6,241 bases of DNA from an uncultured Collinsella sp. (GTDB taxonomy: Bacteria; Actinomycetota; Coriobacteriia; Coriobacteriales; Coriobacteriaceae), in NCBI GenBank assembly GCA_900550815.1, contig URTW01000122.1, forward strand, positions 1 through 6,241. Direction: 5' to 3'. Under the pieces are notes generated by a model that was given only the letters and a program-made list of their open reading frames with translations, made no database searches and was not told where the DNA came from. A program made the position numbers and the translations under genes. Shown piece by piece: positions 1 through 6,136 of the stretch. Position 1 is the first letter of the stretch, and every line of letters starts with the position of its first letter.

Positions 1-25
1 AACTCACAAGAGGTGAAGAAGTGAA

Positions 26-77
26 GTCCCGGATGTGCAGAAAATTTTCAAAAATTGAAAATTTGTGGCCACGGGAC
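26..77. repeat. Nested inverted repeat upstream of the recombinase
   Basis: The inner dyad is perfect: AAATTTTCAA at 42-51 and TTGAAAATTT at 55-64, with a 3-nt AAA loop. An outer 6-bp pair, GTCCCG at 26-31 and CGGGAC at 72-77, encloses it with an asymmetric internal loop. No T-run follows, so it is not a canonical terminator. It could be a protein-binding site or an RNA structure in the element's non-coding end. A short frame ending in TGA at 22-24 may be the tail of an upstream gene, but only seven codons are visible, so no call is made on it. Confidence 0.45.
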
Positions 78-124
78 GATTCTTGCTCTCACCTTTTTCG
101 CTGCGTTTCGCAATTTTCACATTT

Positions 125-142
125 CAATCTGCTCGCAGATTG
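125..142. promoter_or_regulatory. 18-bp palindrome abutting the -35 box (possible operator)
   Basis: CAATCTGC (125-132) and GCAGATTG (135-142) are perfect reverse complements separated by the dinucleotide TC. The palindrome ends exactly where the TTGACA -35 hexamer begins (143). An uninterrupted two-fold-symmetric site directly against a promoter is the usual geometry for a dimeric regulator, possibly the recombinase itself. The structure is seen directly; the role is inferred. Confidence 0.4.
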
Positions 143-171
143 TTGACAAGCTGCGCTTGACCCGATACTAT
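143..171 (+). promoter_or_regulatory. Sigma-70-type promoter of the serine recombinase
   Basis: A perfect TTGACA at 143-148 is followed, after 17 bp, by TACTAT at 166-171 (4 of 6 to TATAAT). An overlapping TATAAA lies at 169-174. The predicted transcript would start near 178, giving a leader of about 30 nt before the ribosome binding site AAGGAGG at 194-200 and the ATG at 208. Confidence 0.6.
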
Positions 172-193
172 AAAGGCAAGTCGAATACACGCC

Positions 194-200
194 AAGGAGG
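194..200 (+). promoter_or_regulatory. Ribosome binding site deciding the recombinase start
   Basis: AAGGAGG lies 7 nt upstream of the ATG at 208. This near-perfect Shine-Dalgarno sequence fixes the start at 208 and not at the in-frame ATG at 55. The protein from 208 begins with the typical recombinase opening MTAVIYARYSSDSQ. Confidence 0.85.
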
Positions 201-207
201 TGCAACC

Positions 208-1254
208 ATGACCGCCGTAATCTACGCCCGCTATTCATCCGACAGCCAGCGAGAAGCGTCCATTGAAGGACAGCTGCGCGATTGCAAGGCCTACGCCGAG
301 AAGAACGGCATCACCGTGGTCGGCACCTACATTGACCGTGCCTACTCTGCCAAAACGGATGACCGCCCAGACTTTCAGCGGATGATCAAGGACAGCGGAA
401 AGAAAATCTTCGACGTAGTTCTGGTCTGGAAGCTGGACCGCTTTGCCCGGAACCGATTCGATGCCGTGAACTACAAGTACCAGCTGGAAAAGAACGGTGT
501 CCATCTGGTGTCTGCCATGGAACCCATCTCGCAGGGGCCTGAAGGCATTATGGTGGAGAGTATGCTGATTGGCATGGCGGAATACTATTCCGCCGAACTC
601 GCCCTGAAAGTGGCGCGCGGTGAGCGCGAAAATGCCCTCCAGTGCAAGTACAACGGCGGTGTGGTGCCGCTGGGCTTCACCATTGGCAAGGAGGACAGGC
701 TGTACCATATCGACCCGGAGACGGCTCCCATCGTGCAGGAAATCTTCACCCGGTATGCCGACGGCGAACCGGCTGAGAAGATTGCCGCCTCCCTGAACGA
801 GCGCGGCCTGCGTACCCGCACCGGGAAGCCGTTCGTGAAGAACAGCTTCTTCCAGATTTTCCGCAACCGCCGCTACATCGGCGAATACCGCTACAAGGAC
901 ATTGTGACGCCGGGCGGCATTCCGGCCATTGTTGACCAGGACCTGTTTGACCGGGTGCAGCAGCGTTTTGAGCAGAACAGGATTGCCCATGGTCGGCCTG
1001 CAAAAGAGGATGTGAGCTATTTGTTGACCACCAAGCTGTTCTGTGGCAAGTGCGGCACCCTGATGGGTGGCGAAAGCGGCACCAGCCACATGGGAAACAC
1101 CTACTATTACTACAAGTGCGGCAACGCCAAACGCCACGGCAAGGCGCACTGCGACCTGAAAGCCATCCGCAAGGAGCCGCTGGAACGGTTCGTGGTGGAT
1201 ACCGCCATTAAGGTGATTTTCAGCGATGAAATCATCGAACGGCTGATAGATTAA
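208..1254 (+). CDS. Large serine recombinase, cut short by an in-frame stop
   Basis: Site-specific recombinase of the resolvase/invertase superfamily that would integrate and excise the mobile element whose right end lies here. The 348 residues hold, in order, the resolvase catalytic domain (about 1-150), with R8 and nucleophile S10 in YARYSSDSQ and the arginines R78 and R81 of KLDRFARN. Next come the 'recombinase' DNA-binding domain (about 150-260) and a zinc ribbon with C279, C282, C304 and C315. The start is set by AAGGAGG at 194-200. The frame then meets TAA at 1252-1254, but the same frame stays open to 1758 and encodes the expected C-terminal half, so this is a nonsense-truncated gene. 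Relatives of this type usually run to about 500-550 residues. A product made from this part could still bind DNA, but it lacks the coiled-coil region that large serine recombinases need for synapsis and directionality. The family call is secure; loss of function is inferred. Confidence 0.85.
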   Translation: MTAVIYARYSSDSQREASIEGQLRDCKAYAEKNGITVVGTYIDRAYSAKTDDRPDFQRMIKDSGKKIFDVVLVWKLDRFARNRFDAVNYKYQLEKNGVHLVSAMEPISQGPEGIMVESMLIGMAEYYSAELALKVARGERENALQCKYNGGVVPLGFTIGKEDRLYHIDPETAPIVQEIFTRYADGEPAEKIAASLNERGLRTRTGKPFVKNSFFQIFRNRRYIGEYRYKDIVTPGGIPAIVDQDLFDRVQQRFEQNRIAHGRPAKEDVSYLLTTKLFCGKCGTLMGGESGTSHMGNTYYYYKCGNAKRHGKAHCDLKAIRKEPLERFVVDTAIKVIFSDEIIERLID

Positions 1255-1758
1255 GTCATGGTACCCGAGCAGAAGGAGACCACGCGGCTGCTTATTCTGA
1301 AAGACCAGCGCCGTGTTACGGAGATGCGGCAGGCAAACCTTCTGGAAGCCATTGAACAGGGCATCCTGACCCCGACTACCAAGCAGCGGTTGGACGAGCT
1401 GGAAGCCCGGAAAGAAGCCCTGAACACCAGCATTCTGGAAGAAGAGCTGAAAAAGCCCGTCCTGACCCGTGAGTGGATTCGGTTCTGGCTTGAAAAATTC
1501 CGCAAGGGTGACGTGGGCAGCACGGAACACCAGCGGCAGATCATTGATACCTTTGTCAACTCGGTCTACGTCTTTGATGACCGGGTCGTACTCAATTTCA
1601 ACTTCACGGATGATGCCAAAACGGTCACCCGTGAGGAAGTGTTGGGTTCGAGTGCTGTGGACAATGTTCCAACATGCTGGGGTCGAACTCGCTTGCCGGG
1701 ATCACACGGTAGCCGTGGCGCAAGAGCATGTCGACGAAGACGCCGTTGCCCGCGGTGA
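1255..1758 (+). pseudogene. C-terminal remnant of the serine recombinase, separated by a stop
   Basis: Same frame as the upstream recombinase, directly after its TAA. The text reads ERLID-stop-VMVPEQKETTRLLILKDQ, which looks like one continuous protein with a single codon changed, probably CAA to TAA. The fragment is rich in K, E, L and Q, as in the coiled-coil C-terminal region of large serine recombinases, and includes the stretch FVNSVYVFDDRVVLNF. An ATG lies at 1258, but no ribosome binding site precedes it, so independent translation is unlikely. Genuine recombinase sequence appears to end near SSAVDNVP (about 1669). The remaining residues to 1758 are an arginine-rich run read through the antisense of the neighbouring DUF523 gene and are probably not biological. 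Confidence 0.7.
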
Positions 1759-2116
1759 GCGTACCGCTAAAGGTGCCGTCGTAGACGCGGCCCGCGCCGC
1801 ACGAGGGACTACGGTCCTGCAGGATGCACGCGTCGATCTCTTCCGACCCGCCCGCCTGCTCGCACATATCGAGCGCACGTTGAGCGCCCAGGCGAAACTC
1901 GCGATCGACCGAGGTACCCTCGCAGGTACGGACCTCGCCGTTCACAATCTCGGACGGCCTGCGCGGCGTGGGCAGGCCGCCAAAGACCTCAGGGCACACC
2001 AAGCGGACCTCAGTCCCTGTACGCTCGCAGGCCTCGACCAACTCGCGATGATAGTTGTCAAGCCCGTTATACTTGCAGCTCTCGCCCATCAAGCAGGCGC
2101 TCACCACGATCTTCAT
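1625..2116 (-). CDS. DUF523 family protein (TudS-like), 3' end replaced by the mobile element
   Basis: Small cysteine-rich protein of 163 residues. It opens with MKIVVSACLMGESCKYNG and holds VCPEVFGGLPTPR (about 40-52), DRSPSCGAG (101-109) and YDGTFSG, all hallmarks of DUF523. C8, C41 and C106 match the spacing of the three cysteines that hold the Fe-S cluster in the characterised DUF523 member TudS, a thiouracil desulfidase. The substrate here is unknown. The start is the ATG at 2116, 6 nt after GAGAGGG (2129-2123). A TTG five codons upstream lacks such a site. Residues 1-149, ending DPSML, look native. The final 14 residues are encoded by antisense of the recombinase 3' end, so the protein is chimeric at its C-terminus. 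Because DUF523 proteins are about 150 residues long, the core is probably intact. It lies downstream of ftsH, after a terminator-like hairpin. Confidence 0.8.
   Translation of the reverse strand: MKIVVSACLMGESCKYNGLDNYHRELVEACERTGTEVRLVCPEVFGGLPTPRRPSEIVNGEVRTCEGTSVDREFRLGAQRALDMCEQAGGSEEIDACILQDRSPSCGAGRVYDGTFSGTLTAGNGVFVDMLLRHGYRVIPASEFDPSMLEHCPQHSNPTLPHG
1664..1675. other. Probable element/chromosome junction (attachment site)
   Basis: Two 5-bp arms, ATGTT (1664-1668) and AACAT (1671-1675), surround the dinucleotide CC. Recombinase-like coding sequence stops here on the plus strand. From here rightwards the minus strand encodes typical DUF523 protein sequence, and leftwards it encodes an atypical tail. 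Serine recombinases cut at a central dinucleotide between imperfect inverted half-sites, and element recombinases often lie next to one end, so this is a good candidate for an att crossover. The other end of the element is outside the window, so the duplicated core cannot be checked here. Confidence 0.5.
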
Positions 2117-2132
2117 TTCCATCCCTCTCAAG

Positions 2133-2171
2133 CAAAACGCCCCATTTGAGAAAGCTGCTCAAATGGGGCGT
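2133..2171 (-). terminator. Intrinsic terminator or attenuator between ftsH and the DUF523 gene
   Basis: Perfect 14-bp inverted repeat: ACGCCCCATTTGAG at 2137-2150 and CTCAAATGGGGCGT at 2158-2171, with a 7-nt loop. Read on the minus strand, the stem ends in GGGGCGTTTTGCTT, so a short T-run follows the GC-rich base in the direction of ftsH transcription. No T-run follows on the plus strand. It starts about 27 nt after the ftsH stop codon and ends only a few nt before the ribosome binding site of the DUF523 gene, so it may also limit read-through into that gene. Confidence 0.7.
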
Positions 2172-2197
2172 CGACGTTTACTGGCTCGACCGCGGCT

Positions 2198-4105
2198 TTA
2201 CTGTTGCTTGGGCATCAGCGGATTCTCGCGCGTGAGGAGGTTCATGAACTCCTCACCCGTGATGGTCTCCTTCTTGTACAGATAACGAGCCAGCTCATGG
2301 AGCTTGAACTTGTTTTCCTTGAGGATCTGCAGGGCGCGATCGTGCGCGTCCTCGATCAGCTTAGCGACAATCGCGTCCACACGCTCGGCCGTACCAGGGG
2401 CGCAGGTGAGCGACGTGTCCTGATTGAGATACGCGTTCTGCACGGTACCGAGCGCCATCATGCCAAACTCGTCGGACATACCAAAGCGCGTCACCATATT
2501 ACGGGCAAGCTTGGTGGCCTGTTCGATATCGTTGGCGGCACCGGTCGTCATCTCGCCAAAGATGAGTTCCTCGGCCGCACGGCCGCCGCAGTAGACGGCA
2601 AGCTTGTCCAAGACCTCCTGGCGTGTCGTCAGGAAGCGCTCGTCCTCCGCGCCCTGCATGGTATAGCCAAGAGCACCGCTCGTGCGCGGCACGATGGTGA
2701 TCTTGGTAACCGGCGCGGAACCCTTTTGGCGGGCAGCGACGATAGCATGGCCGATCTCGTGGTAGGAAGCGACCTGCTTCTCGTGGTCGGAAAGCACCGT
2801 GGACTTACGCTGTTGGCCGGCAATGACGACCTCCACCGACTCCTCGAAGTCGTCCTGGGTTGCACGCTTGCGACCCTCGCGAACGGCGCGCAGGGCGCCC
2901 TCGTTGATGATATTGGCCAGGTCGGCGCCCGAGGCACCGGGCGTGGCGCGGGCAATCGCGGTCAGGTCAATCGGCGGCTCGGTCTTCACACTCTTGGCGT
3001 GAAGCTCAAGGATGTTCTTACGGCCGGTCAGATCAGGCAACTCGACGGGGATGCGGCGGTCAAAACGACCGGGGCGCAGCAGCGCCGGATCGAGACTGTC
3101 GGGGCGATTGGTTGCGGCAAGGACAACGATACCCTTGTGGTTATCGAAGCCATCCATCTCGGTCAGCAACTGATTGAGCGTCTGCTCACGCTCGTCGTTG
3201 CCGCTAAAACCGCCGCCATCGCGCTTCTTACCGATGGTATCGATCTCGTCGATAAACACGATGCACGGGGCCTTTTCCTTGGCCTGCTTAAAAAGGTCAC
3301 GCACCTTGGCGGCGCCACGGCCGACGAACATCTCGACGAACTCAGAACCCGAAATGCTAAAGAACGGAACACCAGCCTCGCCGGCAACAGCCTTGGCTAG
3401 CAGGGTCTTACCGGTACCCGGAGGGCCAACAAGGAGAGCACCGCGCGGCAGCTTGGCGCCAATCTCCTCGTAGCGCTGCGGCTTCTCCAGAAAGTCGACG
3501 ACCTCCTTGAGGGACTCCTTGGCCTCTTCCTGGCCGGCGACGTCCTTAAAGGTCACGCCCACGTCCTTGGAGGCGATCACGCGCGCGCCGGACTTACCCA
3601 GTCCGCCGCCGCCAAAACCGCCGCCGCCAAAGTTCATCGACGGGCCGTCATCGCCCATAGCCTTCTTCATGCGGCGGTTGAGCCACCAACCGATGAGGAA
3701 GAAAATCGCCATGGGAAGAATGAGCGTGAGCAGGTAGTAGGTCATCAGACCCGAGTTCTTATCGGGAACGACCGACTCAAGCGAGGCGCCAGATTCAAGC
3801 ACGCGATCGGTAAAGCCCGCATCGTTCGGCACACCGGTCGTCTTATAGGCGATGTTCTCGTCCTCGCCCTTCTTGGTGTAATAAATCGAGTAATCGTCCG
3901 TGTTGTACTCGACCTTGTCGACACTCTTCTTATCGAGCGCTTTGACAAACGTCGAGTAATCGGTCTTCGTAATCTGCTGCGTGTGACCGATGTTAGGGAA
4001 CAGAACGGTCGAGAGCACGAGGTAGACGACGAAGGCGATGAGCACGTAGAGGATCATATTCCGTCTACGTTTGTTGTCATCCATCTCCATCTGCTTGAAC
4101 TCCAT
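2198..4105 (-). CDS. ftsH: ATP-dependent zinc metalloprotease FtsH
   Basis: Membrane-anchored AAA+ protease that extracts and degrades membrane and short-lived cytoplasmic proteins as a hexamer. The 635 residues show TM1 (about 17-37), an extracytoplasmic domain (38-119) and TM2 (about 120-142). A glycine-rich linker ([11 protein letters not shown], 160-170) then leads to the AAA domain: Walker A GPPGTGKT 227-234, pore motif FVG 260-262, Walker B VFIDEID 283-289, and RPGRFDRR with likely arginine fingers R344 and R347. The protease domain carries the zinc motif HEIGH (449-453) and third ligand D526. All key residues are present and the length is normal. The motif is HEIGH where HEAGH is commonest, and the pore reads FVGRG. 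The start is uncertain: the first ATG (4105) has no clear ribosome binding site, while the ATG at 4090 has GGAG 9 nt upstream and one at 4084 is also possible. It is divergent from the cobalamin adenosyltransferase gene across 77 bp. Confidence 0.96.
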   Translation of the reverse strand: MEFKQMEMDDNKRRRNMILYVLIAFVVYLVLSTVLFPNIGHTQQITKTDYSTFVKALDKKSVDKVEYNTDDYSIYYTKKGEDENIAYKTTGVPNDAGFTDRVLESGASLESVVPDKNSGLMTYYLLTLILPMAIFFLIGWWLNRRMKKAMGDDGPSMNFGGGGFGGGGLGKSGARVIASKDVGVTFKDVAGQEEAKESLKEVVDFLEKPQRYEEIGAKLPRGALLVGPPGTGKTLLAKAVAGEAGVPFFSISGSEFVEMFVGRGAAKVRDLFKQAKEKAPCIVFIDEIDTIGKKRDGGGFSGNDEREQTLNQLLTEMDGFDNHKGIVVLAATNRPDSLDPALLRPGRFDRRIPVELPDLTGRKNILELHAKSVKTEPPIDLTAIARATPGASGADLANIINEGALRAVREGRKRATQDDFEESVEVVIAGQQRKSTVLSDHEKQVASYHEIGHAIVAARQKGSAPVTKITIVPRTSGALGYTMQGAEDERFLTTRQEVLDKLAVYCGGRAAEELIFGEMTTGAANDIEQATKLARNMVTRFGMSDEFGMMALGTVQNAYLNQDTSLTCAPGTAERVDAIVAKLIEDAHDRALQILKENKFKLHELARYLYKKETITGEEFMNLLTRENPLMPKQQ

Positions 4106-4182
4106 CTACTGGGGTTGATAATGCTAACTAGAATACCCAACCCGGCCGGCGATAAACCGACGCCGGGCACGAAAGGATAGAG
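4106..4182. promoter_or_regulatory. Divergent intergenic region between ftsH and the adenosyltransferase gene
   Basis: This 77-bp gap must hold the start signals of both genes. On the plus strand AAAGGA at 4172-4177 lies 5 nt before the ATG at 4183. A small GC-rich dyad (CCGGCG at 4146-4151 with CGCCGG at 4161-4166) sits in the leader. On the minus strand TATTCT (4136-4131) is a possible -10 box for ftsH, but no matching -35 is evident. The region is far too short for a cobalamin riboswitch, and none is visible. Confidence 0.45.
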
Positions 4183-4668
4183 ATGGCATCACTCGAAGTC
4201 GGCAAGGTTCAGATCTATACGGGCGATGGCAAGGGCAAAACCACGGCTGCGCTGGGATTGGCGATGCGCGCCACAGGTTATGGGCTCGACGTACTCATGC
4301 TGCAGATTGCCAAGAAGCTGCACTGCGCCGAGCATGATGCGGCACCACGCCTAGGGATACGAATTGCACAGGCCGACCGCGACACGCCCGAGGCTTGCGC
4401 CGCACAGATCATGGAGCTCGCACGCGAGCAGATCTCACAGGTCGACGTTCTGATTTTGGACGAACTCGGCGAGGCCATGCGCCGCGGCTTTGTGGCGCGA
4501 GAGGATGTCGAGGAACTAATCGCGATGAAACCCGACACCACAGAGCTCATACTGACCTGCCGCGGCCTGCTGCCCCTCGCGGACCTCGCCGACCTGGTCA
4601 CAGAAATGCGCCCCGTCAAACACTACTTCGACGAAGGCCTCCTAGCCCGCCAAGGCATCGAATACTAG
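4183..4668 (+). CDS. CobA/BtuR/CobO-family cob(I)alamin adenosyltransferase (short, divergent)
   Basis: P-loop enzyme that transfers the adenosyl group of ATP to reduced corrinoid cobalt, acting in the cytoplasm in cobalamin synthesis or salvage. Of 161 residues, YTGDGKGKTTAALGLAMRA (12-30) carries the family P-loop (GDGKGKTT, 14-21). VDVLILDEL (87-95) gives the Walker B acidic pair D93-E94, and the C-terminus ends in DLVTEMRPVKHYFDEG...RQGIEY, a strong family signature. It is shorter than usual for the family (often about 170-200 residues). The segment after the second strand, where members usually read QF-x-KG and carry an aromatic-rich loop, is reduced to QIAKKLHCAEHD, and the usual DEIN is DELG. 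Corrinoid binding may therefore differ. AAAGGA precedes the ATG by 5 nt. No other cobalamin gene is in view. The fold and family are secure; the exact substrate is less so. Confidence 0.8.
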   Translation: MASLEVGKVQIYTGDGKGKTTAALGLAMRATGYGLDVLMLQIAKKLHCAEHDAAPRLGIRIAQADRDTPEACAAQIMELAREQISQVDVLILDELGEAMRRGFVAREDVEELIAMKPDTTELILTCRGLLPLADLADLVTEMRPVKHYFDEGLLARQGIEY

Positions 4669-4694
4669 CCATTGCGGACGTCCCCAATGGCTAG
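4665..4694. terminator. Palindrome spanning both convergent stop codons (possible bidirectional terminator)
   Basis: CTAGCCATTG (4665-4674) and CAATGGCTAG (4685-4694) are perfect reverse complements. Inside them, after one C-C mismatch, GGAC and GTCC (4676-4683) can pair as well. The TAG of the adenosyltransferase gene (4666-4668) lies in the left arm and the TAG of the MATE gene (minus strand, 4693-4691) in the right arm. Neither side has a T-run, so it is not a classical intrinsic terminator. Its near-symmetry and its position between convergent genes suggest a bidirectional 3'-end structure or a REP-like repeat copy. Confidence 0.5.
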
Positions 4695-6133
4695 GCAGTG
4701 GCGCGGCCGAGCCAGTTGCCGCTGTGATGGTAGACGGTGAACATCATGGCGGTGATGAGCCAGGTTACGGGGTAGACCAGCAGTAGATGCTCGAGCGACG
4801 GATCGAAGGGCATGATCGCAAACACCCAGATCACCCTCAAGACAACGGTGCCAAAGATGGTGAGCATCATAGGCTGCAGACTCACGCCGGCACCGCGAAT
4901 GGAGCCCGATGCGTTTTCGATAATGGAGAAGATCGCGTAGAACGGCGCGATAAAGTGAAGAATCGTCGTGGTGTACGCCGAAATCGAAGCATCGTCGACA
5001 AACAGACGCGACAACGGACCCGAGAACACCAGCAGCACGGCAGACAGGCCACCAATGAGCATAAACGACAGCACGAGTGACGTATGGTAGCCCTTGCGCA
5101 TGCGCTCGTAATTGCGCGCGCCAAAGTTCTGCGCCGAGAACGTAGTGATCGATACGCCGAGCGCCTCGGTCACCATCCAGATAATGCCATCCAGGCGCCC
5201 AGATAGACCCCAAGCAGTCGTGACATCGGCGCCAAACGAATTAACCGACACCAGGATCAGCACGTTCGAGATCGAATAGGCAGCCGATTGAAAACCGAGT
5301 GGCAGACCACACGAGATCATACTCTTACAAATACCGCGATCGATGCTGAGCTTAGACAGCGAAAGACGCCATGCACCCGGAGCGCGCATCATGCGAAACA
5401 CGATCATCGTTGCATTGGAGCAAATGGTCAGCGCCACTGCGATGCCGCAGCCCAGCGCCTCCATATGCAACACAGCGACAAAGATGATATCCAGCACCAC
5501 GTTAACCAGGCAGCCAGAAGCAATGATCACGGCGGGGCCGCGTGTGTCGCCCACGGCGCGCAGCAGTGCGGTTCCCATATTAAGCAGCAGTGCCGCAACC
5601 ATCGCGGCAAAATAACAGCGAGCATAGGCCACGCCCTCGGCCAATAGTTCATGCGGCGTGTTCATAAGCACCAGCATGGGCTCAACGAACACTATGCCAA
5701 GAATCGAGAAAACGATACCGCCCACCAGCGCGAGCGTCATGGCGGTATGGACCGAACGACTCAGCCGTTCATCATCGTGCTGGCCAAAATACTGACCGGT
5801 AATGACCGCGCAGCCGGCGCCGACGCCAACGCAAAAGCCAATGCAGAGCTCGGTTAGGACCATCGTGGCCTGAATGCCGCCCACCGCAAGCTTGCCGCCA
5901 AACTGACCGACGATATAGGTGCCGATAAGCGTGTAGGCCTGCTGAAAACACGAACTAAAAAAGAGGGGCCCGCCCAACGCAAGCTCGCCGCCCAACCGAC
6001 CGACGAAATAGGTGCCGTAAAGCGTGTAGGCCTGCTGTAAAAACGTACAAAAACTGATGGGAACGCACAGCGACAGCAGCTGTTGCCAAATGACACCCTG
6101 CGTTACATCGATAGCCGTAGATTTCTTAGCCAC
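4691..6133 (-). CDS. MATE-family multidrug/Na+ antiporter with an internal 31-residue duplication
   Basis: Multi-pass inner-membrane exporter of the MATE family, expected to expel organic cations or drugs using Na+ or H+ gradients. From the GTG at 6133 it has 480 residues. Family features are the repeated hydrophobic segments, GQYFGQ after TM2, RAVGDTRGP in the first half, and LGVSITTFSAQNFGARNYERMRKG and SGSIRGAGVSLQPM in the second half. The GTG is preferred because GGGGAGGG (6144-6137) lies just upstream. A TTG at 6166 would add 11 residues but has no ribosome binding site. Residues 25-55 and 56-86 are tandem copies of one 31-residue unit (P..F....QQAYTL.GTY.VG..GG.LA.GG), covering the end of TM1 and the start of TM2. 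MATE proteins are usually about 450 residues, and this insertion explains the excess. It could add a membrane segment and disturb topology. The substrate cannot be told from sequence. Confidence 0.88.
   Translation of the reverse strand: MAKKSTAIDVTQGVIWQQLLSLCVPISFCTFLQQAYTLYGTYFVGRLGGELALGGPLFFSSCFQQAYTLIGTYIVGQFGGKLAVGGIQATMVLTELCIGFCVGVGAGCAVITGQYFGQHDDERLSRSVHTAMTLALVGGIVFSILGIVFVEPMLVLMNTPHELLAEGVAYARCYFAAMVAALLLNMGTALLRAVGDTRGPAVIIASGCLVNVVLDIIFVAVLHMEALGCGIAVALTICSNATMIVFRMMRAPGAWRLSLSKLSIDRGICKSMISCGLPLGFQSAAYSISNVLILVSVNSFGADVTTAWGLSGRLDGIIWMVTEALGVSITTFSAQNFGARNYERMRKGYHTSLVLSFMLIGGLSAVLLVFSGPLSRLFVDDASISAYTTTILHFIAPFYAIFSIIENASGSIRGAGVSLQPMMLTIFGTVVLRVIWVFAIMPFDPSLEHLLLVYPVTWLITAMMFTVYHHSGNWLGRATA
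5876..6061 (-). repeat. 93-bp tandem duplication inside the MATE gene
   Basis: Unit 1 is 6061-5969 and unit 2 is 5968-5876 (coding direction), each exactly 31 codons and directly adjacent. Hand alignment without gaps gives about 15 mismatches in 93 positions. The best block, shared by both, is GCGTGTAGGCCTGCTG (plus-strand sense). The encoded units share about 19 of 31 residues, including QQAYTL, GTY, VG, GG, LA and a final GG. Confidence 0.88.
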
Positions 6134-6136
6134 ACG

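Noticed and set aside
55..207. Open frame extending the recombinase N-terminus by 51 codons
   Set aside because: It covers the promoter and ribosome binding site. The strong AAGGAGG and the typical recombinase opening both place the start at 208.
235..1530. Long minus-strand open frame opposite the recombinase
   Set aside because: It is a composition-driven shadow of the recombinase with no recognisable protein features, and it crosses the nonsense codon region without any supporting start signal.
1258..1758. Independent small gene starting at the ATG after the stop
   Set aside because: It has no ribosome binding site, shares the frame and family text of the recombinase, and its arginine-rich tail is antisense DUF523.
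1469..2149. 226-codon plus-strand open frame across the junction
   Set aside because: It is out of frame with the recombinase and antisense to DUF523, so it cannot be a real gene.
2204..3400. 398-codon plus-strand open frame
   Set aside because: It lies wholly antisense to the conserved FtsH AAA and protease domains, has no family motif and is a GC-rich shadow frame.
4115..4134. TTGATA and TAGAAT as a plus-strand promoter for the adenosyltransferase gene
   Set aside because: The spacing is only 8 bp, which is incompatible with a sigma-70 promoter.
4106..4182. Cobalamin riboswitch before the adenosyltransferase gene
   Set aside because: The whole gap is 77 bp, too short for the aptamer, and no B12-box-like sequence is seen.
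5876..6061. Diversity-generating retroelement variable repeat
   Set aside because: The repeats are tandem and inside one gene, the differences are not confined to adenines of a template, and no reverse transcriptase is in the window.
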